A stretch of DNA of 64,000 nt. It comes from JAGQPD01 sp020426865 (lineage in GTDB: Bacteria; Planctomycetota; Planctomycetia; Pirellulales; Pirellulaceae). A model generated the notes under the pieces. That model was given only the letters and a program-made list of their open reading frames with translations, did no database searches and was not told the origin of the DNA. The translations under genes and the position numbers were made by a program. The stretch covers positions 1,116,001-1,180,000 of the forward strand of contig JAWKTN010000003.1 of NCBI GenBank assembly GCA_041399065.1, written 5' to 3'. Of this stretch, positions 53,631 to 62,534 are shown in pieces. Every line of letters starts with the position of its first letter. The first letter of the stretch is position 1.

Positions 53631-53955
53631 TGCGCGGGCGGCGCGGGTGTTGGCAGCACCTGGTAGGGGCGGTGGCCGAGCAATGAAGGGTCACAGCTAA
53701 GCGGACCGGAAGCAGCCAAACTAAAACCACAAGTTTCTTGTCAATAATTGCCGATAGTGCAATTTCAATAACGGTGGCGATCGCCGTGAGCGAAACCGGT
53801 GCGCGCCGGAGTGGCTCGTCAGTGGCGGAATTGCGCCCATCATCGGTCAGGCAAGCAATCCCGACAGCCCAAGCACCTCTCGCGGGCGGAAAAGTATCAT
53901 TGCCCAAAACCGCCATTACACCCAGACCTGCCAGACTGCCCATTTCACCAGGTTC

Positions 53956-54035
53956 CAAGTGGTAGACCCTCTGGGATTTTGCCCAGAATCGTAGAGGGTC
54001 TACCATTGGGAGGAGATTGAGAGGGTCTACCACTT
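53956..54035. repeat. Palindromic element near the transposase, candidate REP
   Basis: CAAGTGGTAGACCCTC (53956-53971) pairs with GAGGGTCTACCACTTG (54020-54035). A second copy of the right arm, GAGGGTCTACC at 53993-54003, makes a smaller hairpin with the left arm, containing an inner TGGG/CCCA stem. REP-associated transposases move palindromes of this sort, and this one lies 330 bases after the transposase remnant. An AT-rich tract follows (54037-54073). Confidence 0.65.
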
Positions 54036-54080
54036 GCAAACTGAGTATTTTGTGTTTTTTGATATTTTTTTCGCTTACAG

Positions 54081-54124
54081 CCAGGCGGTGGCGTTCGGCT
54101 GATCGGCTTTCGCGTTGCGCCTGG
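54081..54124. repeat. Second inverted repeat beside the candidate REP
   Basis: CCAGGCG (54081-54087) pairs with CGCCTGG (54118-54124); the 30-base spacer is GC-rich with further short dyads (GCCGA and TCGGC types). It follows the AT tract after the candidate REP and may be the other half of a bipartite element. Confidence 0.45.
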
Positions 54125-55225
54125 GAGGTGTTGCTATGTTCCGAGTGGACGATTGGATCGCAAACGTACCGCGAGAAATTTTGGTAGAAGATGAGGGGGG
54201 CCGGCCGTATTCCGCCATTTGATCTGAGGGGGCGGATGCTGTTAGGTGGCTCGCCAAGTCTATCACACCGATTCGGGCGATCGTACCCCAATCGAACTCC
54301 TTGTCGGATGTGATCGCATAAACAGAGGATTCGACCAATGAGCGATTTTAAAGACGTCCCATAAGCAGGACATCGCCACACCGATGCCGGTTTGCCAATT
54401 CAGGCATATATGAGATCACAAGAAATGCAACATCCGCCAAACAGACGTTCTGTTTCGCGCCGGACGATTACCCTGGATTTTTGTATCGGGCTTGCTCACC
54501 AGCGGGCTGGCGCCGTTGGTCGCTTTGGTGTTGGCCGCTGGTTCGCGAGGGCGCACGTACGTCGAGCTCCCAGCGTCCTTAAGTCGCGACCGCACAGGCG
54601 AGTACCAATAATGCTACACAAATCTGGAACGTGATCCCCCTGAACGCTACTCCGAGAATCTGTACGACGATGCCGATGAAAGTTACCGATGGCCGTCTAC
54701 CCAAGCTACCCGTCCTACCCTGCCCACCGCTCCACCGGCGTTTACGTTCGGCCTCAACCGAATGGGGGCTGGTCCGATAATCAAGGAGGCTGGGGGACGA
54801 GTTGGTCCAGCGTCACGGTGGATCCCAATGGACACAACTCTGTCTACAGCAGCGGCGGCGAAGTGCTTGCCCCACCCAACTAATAAATTCGTGCCCTATC
54901 ACGATAATACCTCGAACCACCAAGTATCGTCCCCAAGCTCACCGTGATCCGTTCCTCAAGGCCGCAGCCAGTAACGAAGGCATCAGCTTACTTGCTCTGT
55001 GCGGCCTGCGACTGAGCTCTGCCAAAAGAGCAACATTGACAATCCCAGTCGGGGACCGGCGAATCGTCTTGCATCGAATGACAGGTAGTTGCTATTTTGA
55101 CAACGCAGCTTACAGTCCACGGCGGGCAAGCCATCGTAGCGCCGTAGAGCAAATCCCATGCGCACCCAGCAGACAAACTTCGCCGAGGTGAGCCGTTACA
55201 ACCGTCGCTTGCACGCCGATGAGCT
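54125..55225. other. Degraded region with gene fragments, no intact gene
   Basis: No intact gene is supported. Two stretches look like decayed coding sequence on the plus strand. One, ending at the TAA at 54609-54611, reads as a membrane helix (LLTSGLAPLVALVLAAGSRG) followed by a short soluble tail. The other, 54689-54883, encodes 64 residues beginning with YPSYPSYP and continuing with GVYVRPQPNGGWSDNQGGWG, like the end of a small surface protein. They are in different frames and may be parts of one broken gene. From 54884 to 55225 I see nothing recognisable. Confidence 0.4.
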
Positions 55226-55623
55226 GGAATCACGGGACGCTGGACCTCCGACGGTACCGATGTCAGCACGGTTCGACTGACCGGCGCGATTCGCCTGGCA
55301 AGTACGAACAGTTCCGCCGTGACCGATGTGAACTTTGGCGCAGTGACGGTACCGTCGACGGTACGCACATTGTGAGGGACATTTGGCCAGGAGCCGCCGG
55401 AAGTGCGCCGTTGTATCTCAAGAACATTCGTGGAAAGCTCTACTTTTCCGCGGAAGACGGCCAGCACGGCCGACAGCTATGGCGTTCCGATGGCACCGAA
55501 ATCGGGACGGAATTGGTTGCGATAGTGCCGAACGGAGAAGCCCCACGTCAATTCGCCCCCTGGCGGTTAGTCGGCTTCGCAATTCAAGCTGGCGTTAACC
55601 CAATGCGAATCGTCACGATGTGA
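55226..55623 (+). pseudogene. ELWxxDGT-repeat protein fragment
   Basis: The reading frame from about 55310 shows ELWRSDGTVDGTHIVRDI, then GKLYFSAEDGQHGRQLWRSDGTEIGTELV, which are two copies of the ELWxxDGT repeat found in large planctomycete surface proteins with propeller-like folds. Just upstream, in a different frame, WTSDGTDVSTVRL (about 55240) looks like a third copy. There is no start, no signal peptide and at least one frameshift, so this is a remnant of a larger gene. Confidence 0.65.
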
Positions 55624-55894
55624 GTAATGGGCTCAACGCCTGTCTTTGCCGATACTAGCAGTTAGTTTGGCGGTTGAGCGACACGCGTCGGGGCCTGCGG
55701 GAGCCGGCGCGGAGCAACGGGACGATCCGGTAGTGATTATGACGCTTAGCCTGATCCGCCGAATTGTGATACGCGTGCCGATCGTGAGGCAGTTTGACAG
55801 CCCGTGGGGGGCGACCTATTTTTTCGTAACCAAACCGCGAAGTTGGTGCGCGGTGATGTTTCAGTCGCTGGGTTAGATCCTCAAGAGTGGTGAT

Positions 55895-57469
55895 ATGTCG
55901 GACGCGAAGCAAGAAGATTTCCTAGCACGAGTGGCAAGTTTGAAAGCGGAGCTTGCAAAGTCGGCTGCCAAGAAAACGGAGATGGGGTGCGACGAAGTTG
56001 CCACTCTGGATCCCGAATCCAACGATGCAGGATCTCCCAGCGAGGGTGATCTGGAAGGACTGCTATCGCGCATCAACCAACTGACATCCGGCGTGGCGGA
56101 AGAGATGCCTGCAGCGTGTCCACCGAAGGGAGCGGCACCGAAAAAAGCAAGTAGTCCGGCGGTCGTTACCGCGGGCGCTAATCCAGCAAAGGCTCCAGCG
56201 GAAAGCGAGGAGGCCTTCGTGCCCCTTGCTCCCAGGTCGTTCGCCGAGGCCCAGTTGACCCCAAGTGCCATCGAGGAACTCATCCTCAAATTCTTGATGG
56301 CTCGCGGTGAGGAATCCGGAACCGGAATCGCCACCCAAGTGCGATTGCCGTTTTCGTTGATTTCCGATCTGCTTGGACGGATGAAGTACGATCAGCTCAT
56401 CGGCTATCGAAACACCACTTCGCTAAACGACTACGTTTGCCAACTGACTGACATTGGTCGCGAGCGAGCTCGACGTTTGAATGCTTCCTGCACGTATTTT
56501 GGTGCGGCGCCGGTCAGCCTGCAGACATATTCCGACGCGATCCGGCGGCAGTCACTACAGACGCAAAGTCCCGGTGTTGAGGATTTGACGCGTGCGTTCT
56601 CCGATCTATTGATCAATCCCAAAATGTTGACTCGACTAGGTGCCGCAGTCAATTCCGGCCGCGGGATGTTTCTTTACGGCTACCCCGGCAACGGCAAGAC
56701 CAGCATTGCGGAACGCGTGACCAAGGCCTTTGGCGAGTACATCTGGATTCCTCGAGCCATCGGCGTTGACGGGGAGATCATTCGCTTGTTTGATCCGAGT
56801 CAACATGAGGTTGCTCCGCAGCAAATATCTGACGGAATTGTCGTCGAACGTCAAATCGACGCCCGTTGGGTACAGATTCGGCGCCCGACGATCATCGTGG
56901 GTGGTGAATTGACGATGGACAATCTGGAATTGACTGTCAATCACGCGTCCGGCATCAATGAAGCTCCAGTTCAACTCAAAAGCAACTGCGGAACACTCGT
57001 CATCGACGACTTCGGACGGCAGCGAATGAGCACGGACGAACTATTGAATCGCTGGATCGTGCCACTGGAAAAGCGTTTCGATTATCTCAATCTGCCGAGC
57101 GGCAAGAAGATTGAAGTCCCATTTGACCAGTTGGTCATCTTCTCGACGAACCTGGAGCCGAAGGATTTAGTGGATGACGCGTTTTTGCGACGTATTCCGT
57201 ATAAGATCGAGGTCGAAAATCCGTCGGAAGCGGAGTTTCGCAAGTTGTTTCAGATCATGTGCCCCATCATGGGGTTCGAATACGACGACCGTGCAATCAA
57301 CTACCTTATCGAGAAGCACTACAAGCCCACGGACCGTCCCTACCGCTGCTGCCATCCTCGCGATCTGTTGATGCAAGTTCAGAACTTCTGCAAATTCACT
57401 CGGTCTCCGCGGTCGCTCAACCCGAAGACGATCGATTTCGCCTGCTCCAATTACTTCGCGGTGATGTAG
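55895..57469 (+). CDS. AAA-family ATPase with a winged-helix-like N-terminal region
   Basis: The 524-residue protein has an acidic, variable N-terminus (1-110), then a helical segment that looks like a winged helix (about 125-190: LILKFLMARGEESGTGIATQVRLPFSLISDLLG). The AAA domain has Walker A GYPGNGKTS at 262-270, Walker B in TLVIDDFGRQ (about 370), and an Arg-rich sensor region DDAFLRRIPYKIEV. Similar ATPases occur as stand-alone genes in many planctomycetes and delta-proteobacteria; their role is not settled, so I give no gene name. It converges on dcd with an 11-base gap. It lies 5 kb from a secretin-type gene, but no direct link is shown. Confidence 0.8.
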   Translation: MSDAKQEDFLARVASLKAELAKSAAKKTEMGCDEVATLDPESNDAGSPSEGDLEGLLSRINQLTSGVAEEMPAACPPKGAAPKKASSPAVVTAGANPAKAPAESEEAFVPLAPRSFAEAQLTPSAIEELILKFLMARGEESGTGIATQVRLPFSLISDLLGRMKYDQLIGYRNTTSLNDYVCQLTDIGRERARRLNASCTYFGAAPVSLQTYSDAIRRQSLQTQSPGVEDLTRAFSDLLINPKMLTRLGAAVNSGRGMFLYGYPGNGKTSIAERVTKAFGEYIWIPRAIGVDGEIIRLFDPSQHEVAPQQISDGIVVERQIDARWVQIRRPTIIVGGELTMDNLELTVNHASGINEAPVQLKSNCGTLVIDDFGRQRMSTDELLNRWIVPLEKRFDYLNLPSGKKIEVPFDQLVIFSTNLEPKDLVDDAFLRRIPYKIEVENPSEAEFRKLFQIMCPIMGFEYDDRAINYLIEKHYKPTDRPYRCCHPRDLLMQVQNFCKFTRSPRSLNPKTIDFACSNYFAVM

Positions 57470-57480
57470 CGGGCGGGAGT

Positions 57481-58047
57481 TCAGAGTTCAAACCGCAACT
57501 GTTTTTGCGGATCGGAATCGGCGGCCTGCGGATTCAGCTCCTTGTAGAACAAGCTCGGCTGGATATCACTATTGAACTGATATTTGTTGCTGGCGTATTC
57601 GCGGATCTCGCCGGTAACCTGGTGATAGAAAATCTGGCAGATCGGCACGCCCGGGTAGATCCGAATCGGTTGGACGGCAAACATCTCCAACGTCCAATAG
57701 CCGCTAAACCCGACGTCACCGAAACCCGCAGTGACGTGCACGAATAACCCGAGTCGTCCTACCGACGAACGACCTTCAATCATCGGCACTAGATTGTGAG
57801 TTTCGGTGCGCTCGACGGTGCGTCCCAAATACAGTTGATCGGGCTTTAGGACAAGCCCCTCTGGTGGAATGCTAATGCGCCGCGTTCGATTGGACTTGCG
57901 CATGTCCAGCACGACTTCTTCGTATGTCAGGATCTCGTCATGCAGTGTCAGGTTATAGCTGTTGGGATTCACATGATCGTCACGAAACGGTTCGATCACA
58001 ATGTTCTTTCCCAACTGGGAGCGAATTTCCTCTCCGGTAAGTATCAT
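57481..58047 (-). CDS. dcd: dCTP deaminase
   Basis: The 188-residue protein matches dCTP deaminase: VNPNSYNLTLHDEILTYE near the start, LYLGRTVERTETHN, then the active-site region IEGRSSVGRLGLFVH and FGDVGFSGYWTLEM, which holds the catalytic Glu. The enzyme converts dCTP to dUTP for thymidylate synthesis, acting as a trimer in the cytoplasm. It lies 6 bases after nth on the same strand, so the two are probably co-transcribed. Confidence 0.95.
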   Translation of the reverse strand: MILTGEEIRSQLGKNIVIEPFRDDHVNPNSYNLTLHDEILTYEEVVLDMRKSNRTRRISIPPEGLVLKPDQLYLGRTVERTETHNLVPMIEGRSSVGRLGLFVHVTAGFGDVGFSGYWTLEMFAVQPIRIYPGVPICQIFYHQVTGEIREYASNKYQFNSDIQPSLFYKELNPQAADSDPQKQLRFEL

Positions 58048-58053
58048 GGTACT

Positions 58054-58704
58054 TCAGCTCACACCAATTCGGGGGCATATGTCAGACATCCCGCACTGTT
58101 CACACAGTGGCTTGCGGGCCTTGCATATTTTCCTTCCGTGGTGAATCATCCGGTGCGAAAAGTCGATCCATTCTTTTCGCGGCAGTATTGTCATCAGGTC
58201 CTGTTCCGCTTTCACGGCGTCTTGCTTGTCGGTAAGGCCAAGGCGTTGGCTGATCCGCCCCACGTGCGTATCAACCACGACTCCCGATGCAACGCCAAAG
58301 GCCGTTCCCAACACGACATTGGCGGTCTTGCGTCCGACTCCCGGCAACTCGACAAGCTTCTCCATTTGTTGCGGAACCTCACCACCGTAGTATCTAACGA
58401 GCTGCTGGCAACACGCCTGGATATTCTTGGCTTTGTTGCGAAAGAATCCTGTGCTTTGGATTTCCTGCTCCAAGGTCTTCAGCGGCAAGTTCGCCAGCGC
58501 GTCTGCCGTGGGGTATTTGTCAAAAAGTCCTTCGGTCACCATGTTCACGCGTTCGTCAGTACATTGTGCCGATAGAATTGTAGCGACAAGCAGTTGCAGG
58601 GGCGAATCGTAGCGGAGCGCGCACTCGGCGTCGGGATAGTCCCGCTGCAGGCGACGGACAATTTGTGCTGCAAACCTTCGCTGATCGCCGGTCTTGGCCA
58701 TCAT
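58054..58704 (-). CDS. nth: Endonuclease III
   Basis: The 216-residue protein is a DNA glycosylase/AP lyase. Visible are ILSAQCTDERVN, the helix-hairpin-helix LPGVGRKTANVVLG with the catalytic Lys, VVVDTHVGRISQRLGL with the catalytic Asp, and the iron-sulfur motif C-x6-C-x2-C-x5-C (CKARKPLCEQCGMSDIC). It removes oxidised pyrimidines in base-excision repair. The ATG at 58704 starts directly before the domain; the open frame runs 54 residues further upstream without family support. Confidence 0.95.
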   Translation of the reverse strand: MMAKTGDQRRFAAQIVRRLQRDYPDAECALRYDSPLQLLVATILSAQCTDERVNMVTEGLFDKYPTADALANLPLKTLEQEIQSTGFFRNKAKNIQACCQQLVRYYGGEVPQQMEKLVELPGVGRKTANVVLGTAFGVASGVVVDTHVGRISQRLGLTDKQDAVKAEQDLMTILPRKEWIDFSHRMIHHGRKICKARKPLCEQCGMSDICPRIGVS

Positions 58705-59021
58705 GCTCCAATCAGGCGTTATGGGGTGGGGAGTCAACGAAGCGATCCTTGGAGTTCGCCGTCGGCTCTCATTGTCGACCGTGCGCCCCCGCTTCGTCAA
58801 GTAGCAGCTTGCGGCGAACGTGACTAAATTTCGCCTAGCCGAACTGCTACGACCGACGGTCACCAAGGCGGCATTCCTTTCGCGGATCTCGGAATAACGT
58901 AAAATCCAGACAGCCCGTCAAATCCCTCGGTGGACGCAAGATGAAGAGAATGTAGAATGTATCTGAATCCTGAGGGTGACGTCGAGTGCCGTGACGTTAC
59001 CCATCCGACGCCAACCGGCCC
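58705..59021. other. Divergent intergenic region between nth and the DUF309 gene
   Basis: About 317 bases with no supported gene. It should contain the promoters of nth-dcd (minus) and of the plus-strand genes that follow. No clear repeat or RNA structure was seen. Confidence 0.5.
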
Positions 59022-59441
59022 ATGCTGCCCATGTCGCACAACGATTTAACTCCACCCGCTTACGACCATCGTTACCTGCAAGGGATCGAGTATTTCAACA
59101 CGTGCGACTTTTTTGAAGCGCATGAAGTCTGGGAAGAGCTTTGGCAGGAGTGCCAAGGGGCGTCGCGGACGTTCTACCAGGGGCTTATTCAGGCTGCCGT
59201 CTGCTTGCATCATTTCGGAAACGGGAACGTCCGCGGAGCTCGAAAACTCTATGAGAGCAGTTCGCGATATCTTCGGGAACACGAACCGCGGCACGAAGGC
59301 TTGGACGTCACGAAATTCCTGCAGGAAATGACAGAATGCTGTCGTGATATCGTCGAATCGCAGGAGGAGTTTCCACAGATCGAAATTGTTGTCGAAAAGA
59401 TCCCCGAAATCCATTTGCTACCACCGGACACCGGCGCTTGA
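59022..59441 (+). CDS. DUF309 family protein
   Basis: The 139-residue protein has the DUF309 core: GIEYFNTCDFFEAHEVWEELW, then FYQGLIQAAVCLHHFGNGNVRGARKLYESS. The conserved His and Glu residues of EAHEVWE suggest an active or metal site, but the family has no established function. A second ATG at 59031 is equally possible as start. The next gene starts at, or 48 bases after, this stop. Confidence 0.85.
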   Translation: MLPMSHNDLTPPAYDHRYLQGIEYFNTCDFFEAHEVWEELWQECQGASRTFYQGLIQAAVCLHHFGNGNVRGARKLYESSSRYLREHEPRHEGLDVTKFLQEMTECCRDIVESQEEFPQIEIVVEKIPEIHLLPPDTGA

Positions 59442-59488
59442 TCAAAGCTCGGCAATTCCCACATGGCCACTATCAAAGAGCTACCAAC

Positions 59489-60199
59489 ATGTCGGGTCTC
59501 GATGATTTGAAGTTTTCCGCTGAGCAGTTTTCCGGGATCGCGCCGCTGTTTCCGTTGCCTAATCTGGTGCTGTTTCCACACGTCGTCCAGGCTCTCCACG
59601 TGTTTGAATCCCGCTACCGGGAAATGATCGAAGAAGTGCTCAAGGGAGATCGACTTCTCTGCCTCGGTCTGTTGTCTCGCGGTTGGCAGCAAGACTACGA
59701 AGGGCGTCCGCCCGTGGAATCCACTGTATGCCTGGGCCGCCTGATTTCGCACCATCGACGCGAAGACGGCACGTACAATGTGCTGATGGTGGGGCTTTCC
59801 CGAGCCCGGATTGTCGAAGAATTGGCACCGTCCAGGTCCTATCGCCAGGTTCGGCTTCGACTGATGGACGACCAGTCATTGTCCGACGACGAGGAAATCA
59901 GCCAACGATGCGAGCGTTTGCAACGAGACTTGATGGAACGATTCCAACAGCACTTACCGGCGTCGAAGGCCTCCTTCCAGCAGCTCGAAAATCTACTCGG
60001 CAACCATATTTCACTCGGCATGCTCACCGATCTGGTCGGTTACTCGTTGGACGCCAGTGTCTGGACCAAGCAAACCTTGCTGTGCGAATTGGACGCATGC
60101 CGGCGTGCCGAATTGCTGTTGAATTACCTGCGGCGTCAGACCGGCGACGGCGAAACTGCGGAAAGCAACGACTTCCCGCCGCGATTTAGCATCAACTGA
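59489..60199 (+). CDS. LON substrate-binding-domain protein
   Basis: The 236-residue protein is the N-terminal (LON) domain of Lon protease without ATPase or protease parts: PLFPLPNLVLFPHVVQALHVFESRYREM near the start is given here only in part by PLFPLPNLVLFPH, followed by EDGTYNVLMVGLSRARI and a helical end. Such stand-alone LON proteins are widespread; a substrate-recognition role is inferred. The ATG at 59489 begins just before the domain; a TTG at 59438 overlapping the DUF309 stop would add 17 residues. Confidence 0.82.
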   Translation: MSGLDDLKFSAEQFSGIAPLFPLPNLVLFPHVVQALHVFESRYREMIEEVLKGDRLLCLGLLSRGWQQDYEGRPPVESTVCLGRLISHHRREDGTYNVLMVGLSRARIVEELAPSRSYRQVRLRLMDDQSLSDDEEISQRCERLQRDLMERFQQHLPASKASFQQLENLLGNHISLGMLTDLVGYSLDASVWTKQTLLCELDACRRAELLLNYLRRQTGDGETAESNDFPPRFSIN

Positions 60200-60339
60200 T
60201 AATACCTCTCGCCACGCGAGACCCGCCGGATTTCGAGATCCGACGATCCGGAGATCCGGCAGGCGACACCGATAGCGGTTGACCCAAACGGCATTGGTTT
60301 CTAAATTGCAGGATTCACGATATTTGAGGATCCACAGCC

Positions 60340-60969
60340 ATGACCGGCCCAGCTTCTTCGTCGAAAGATTGCGACAATACGTCTCCGCCAACACGGAACC
60401 GCGTCGACGAGCCGCGTATCGAACGGGCCGTTCGGGAAATCCTATTGGCGGTCGGCGAGGATCCAGATCGCGAGGGCTTGCTGGAAACGCCCGGTCGCGT
60501 CGCGCGAATGTACCGAGAACTTTTCAGCGGTTTGCACGCTGATCCACGCAAGCATCTGCAAAAAGTATTCACGGAAAAATACGACGAAGTCGTGTTGGTT
60601 CGCGATATCAGCTTTTGCAGTCTGTGCGAGCATCACATGCTGCCGTTCATGGGCAAGGCGCACATCGGGTATATGCCCAACGGAAAGGTTGTCGGGTTGA
60701 GTAAGCTTGCTCGAGTTGTCGAAGAGATTGCCAGGCGGCCACAAGTGCAAGAGCGAATGACGGAAGCCATCGCCGATTTGTTGATGTCTGAATTGAATGC
60801 CAAAGGAGCCGCCGTAGTTGTCGAAGCGACGCACACCTGCATGACGATTCGTGGAGTCAAGAAACCGGGAAGCCTCTGCGTTACCTCCGCCCTTAAGGGA
60901 ATGTTTCGTTCGAATCTTTCATCCCGCACGGAAATCATGCAGCTGATCTACGGTGGCAGGCAACAATAA
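60340..60969 (+). CDS. folE: GTP cyclohydrolase I
   Basis: The 209-residue protein has the FolE core: DPDREGLLETPGRVARMYREL, the zinc site SLCEHHMLPFMGKAHIGY (Cys and His ligands) with the third ligand in HTCMTIRGV, and the closing SRTEIMQLI. It converts GTP to dihydroneopterin triphosphate, the first step of folate and pterin synthesis. The N-terminal 30 residues are variable. The next gene starts 12 bases downstream. A GC-rich dyad (GCCGGAT at 60225-60231, ATCCGGC at 60254-60260) stands in the upstream gap. Confidence 0.95.
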   Translation: MTGPASSSKDCDNTSPPTRNRVDEPRIERAVREILLAVGEDPDREGLLETPGRVARMYRELFSGLHADPRKHLQKVFTEKYDEVVLVRDISFCSLCEHHMLPFMGKAHIGYMPNGKVVGLSKLARVVEEIARRPQVQERMTEAIADLLMSELNAKGAAVVVEATHTCMTIRGVKKPGSLCVTSALKGMFRSNLSSRTEIMQLIYGGRQQ

Positions 60970-60981
60970 GGTGGATCAGCC

Positions 60982-61758
60982 ATGTTATGGTACGTGCTCG
61001 TTCAATTCCTGTTGAGATTGACGTTGGGCATCGCTATGGCAATGGCTGTGACACCATCGCGACTCGTTACGAGTGGCTTCTACCGAGTTCACCTCTGGGT
61101 GCTGATGGGGTTTTGTACGCTTGCCAGCCTGACGCTCTTCAGCCAATCCGCCTCGCTCGACACTACGCATCGAGCCTCCATCCTAGCCGCGTCGGCCGCG
61201 TTCCTAAGTTATGTAGGTGCGGTATTGTGGCTCTATGAAAAAAGATCCGCGGGAACCGTATTGCTTTATGTGGTCGGCGGCTTGGCATGGGGAGGGGCGA
61301 CAATCATCTTAATGCGCTGGAAGGATGCCGCCGATGCGTCGCTGCTCGTTGGTTTGCTCGATATCCTCACCGGTGCCCTCTTGCTGGGTACGACTATCAC
61401 TGCGATGTTTCTCGGACACTGGTACCTGAACACCCCCACCATGCAATTGCTCCCCTTGAAGCGGCTGGTTGTGCTGATCATGATCACCGTCGCGTTGCGA
61501 GCTGCCCTATGCGGCTGGGGACTTTCCGTGCAATGGAATGGCGACCATCATGCTGCTATCGGCCTTTGGTCCTTCGTCGCTTTGCGTTGGCTCTCTGGGA
61601 TCGTCGGCACGCTCGTGCTGGCCGCCATGACATGGCAGACATTGAAAATCCCCAATACTCAAAGCGCCACGGGTATCCTCTACGTCGGCGTCATTTGTTC
61701 CTTCCTCGGCGAGCTGACCTCGCAGCTGCTGTCCGTGCAGACTCCCTTTCCACTGTGA
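60982..61758 (+). CDS. Multi-helix membrane protein of unknown function
   Basis: The 258-residue protein has about seven to eight membrane helices (for example VQFLLRLTLGIAMAMAV, LLVGLLDILTGALLLGTTI, LVVLIMITVALRAALCGWGL). Histidines occur in or near helices (FLGHWYLNTP), so a cofactor is possible. No named family is recognised. It starts 12 bases after folE and ends 6 bases before a zinc-ribbon membrane protein, so the three may be co-transcribed. Confidence 0.75.
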   Translation: MLWYVLVQFLLRLTLGIAMAMAVTPSRLVTSGFYRVHLWVLMGFCTLASLTLFSQSASLDTTHRASILAASAAFLSYVGAVLWLYEKRSAGTVLLYVVGGLAWGGATIILMRWKDAADASLLVGLLDILTGALLLGTTITAMFLGHWYLNTPTMQLLPLKRLVVLIMITVALRAALCGWGLSVQWNGDHHAAIGLWSFVALRWLSGIVGTLVLAAMTWQTLKIPNTQSATGILYVGVICSFLGELTSQLLSVQTPFPL

Positions 61759-61764
61759 CGACCC

Positions 61765-62220
61765 ATGCACCTTACCTTTGCTTGTTCCGAATGCCAGAAT
61801 ACGTCATCCACCGACTTCGACGCCGACACACAACACGTTGTTTGCGGCCATTGCCAGCGGTCCATTGAAGTCCCTCGCGGCGCCGTCGACGGCCAACGAA
61901 TAAAAGCGTGCATGGTCTGTCCCAGTCGCGAGTTATTCGTGCGCAAGGATTTTCCGCAACAGTTGGGGGTCTCCATCGTCGTCCTAGGCATTGTGCTTAG
62001 CTGTGTGGCATGGTACTACCACGCTGTCGTAACAACGTTTGCAATCCTGTTCTCTTCCGTATTGATCGACGTCGCACTCTATCTTTTCATGGGTGAATTG
62101 GTGGAATGCTACCGCTGTCACGCACAATACCGTGGCACGGCCGATGTCGCCGAACACGGTGCTTTCGACTTGGAAACACACGAGAAGTACCGGCAGCGCC
62201 GCCTGCGCGGACAAAGCTGA
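61765..62220 (+). CDS. Zinc-ribbon membrane protein of unknown function
   Basis: The 151-residue protein begins with two CxxC pairs (CSECQ and CGHCQ), followed by CMVCPSRELFVRKDFPQQLG, two membrane helices (SIVVLGIVLSCVAWYY and FAILFSSVLIDVALYLFMG) and a final CYRCHAQYRG. The Cys pairs suggest zinc ribbons on the cytoplasmic side before and after the helical hairpin. The function is not known. It follows the previous membrane protein by 6 bases. Confidence 0.75.
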   Translation: MHLTFACSECQNTSSTDFDADTQHVVCGHCQRSIEVPRGAVDGQRIKACMVCPSRELFVRKDFPQQLGVSIVVLGIVLSCVAWYYHAVVTTFAILFSSVLIDVALYLFMGELVECYRCHAQYRGTADVAEHGAFDLETHEKYRQRRLRGQS

Positions 62221-62534
62221 ACATCATGGCATTGCCATCGTTCGTGCGATATGCCTCGAACCTCGAGGTATCAGGCCTCGCACGCCTTTGCTAGCTTTCC
62301 TAACACTGAAGTCACGCAGGTTCCTTTCCTGTTTTCCAACGCTATTCCCGGTGTCATGGGGCCGTTGGCAACGTCTGGCGAAGGATTTCTAACCGATTTG
62401 CCTATAGGAATTGTGCCGGCAAGTCCGATTATGCCACTGGTGCAGTCCCGATTTGGCGTGGAGGTGCTATCGGTCCGCGTTTTGATTTGGCAATCGTGTG
62501 CATCACGCACGCAAAGAAACAACGGTGACCCAAT
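62221..62534. other. Intergenic region before the secretin-type gene
   Basis: About 314 bases without a convincing gene; the open frames here have no recognisable motif. A CCTCGAGG palindrome and short dyads are present but no terminator. The promoter of the secretin-type gene is probably here. Confidence 0.45.

Noticed and set aside
53173..54381. 402-residue open frame on the minus strand
   Set aside because: It lies mostly opposite the transposase and its translation is rich in Pro, Arg and Ser without any motif; the matching family signal is on the plus strand.
58705..58866. 54-residue N-terminal extension of endonuclease III
   Set aside because: The family starts at the ATG at 58704 and the added residues are basic, low in order and unlike a targeting sequence.
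60225..60260. Dyad before folE as a riboswitch
   Set aside because: Only a short GC-rich inverted repeat is seen; no conserved riboswitch core could be recognised.
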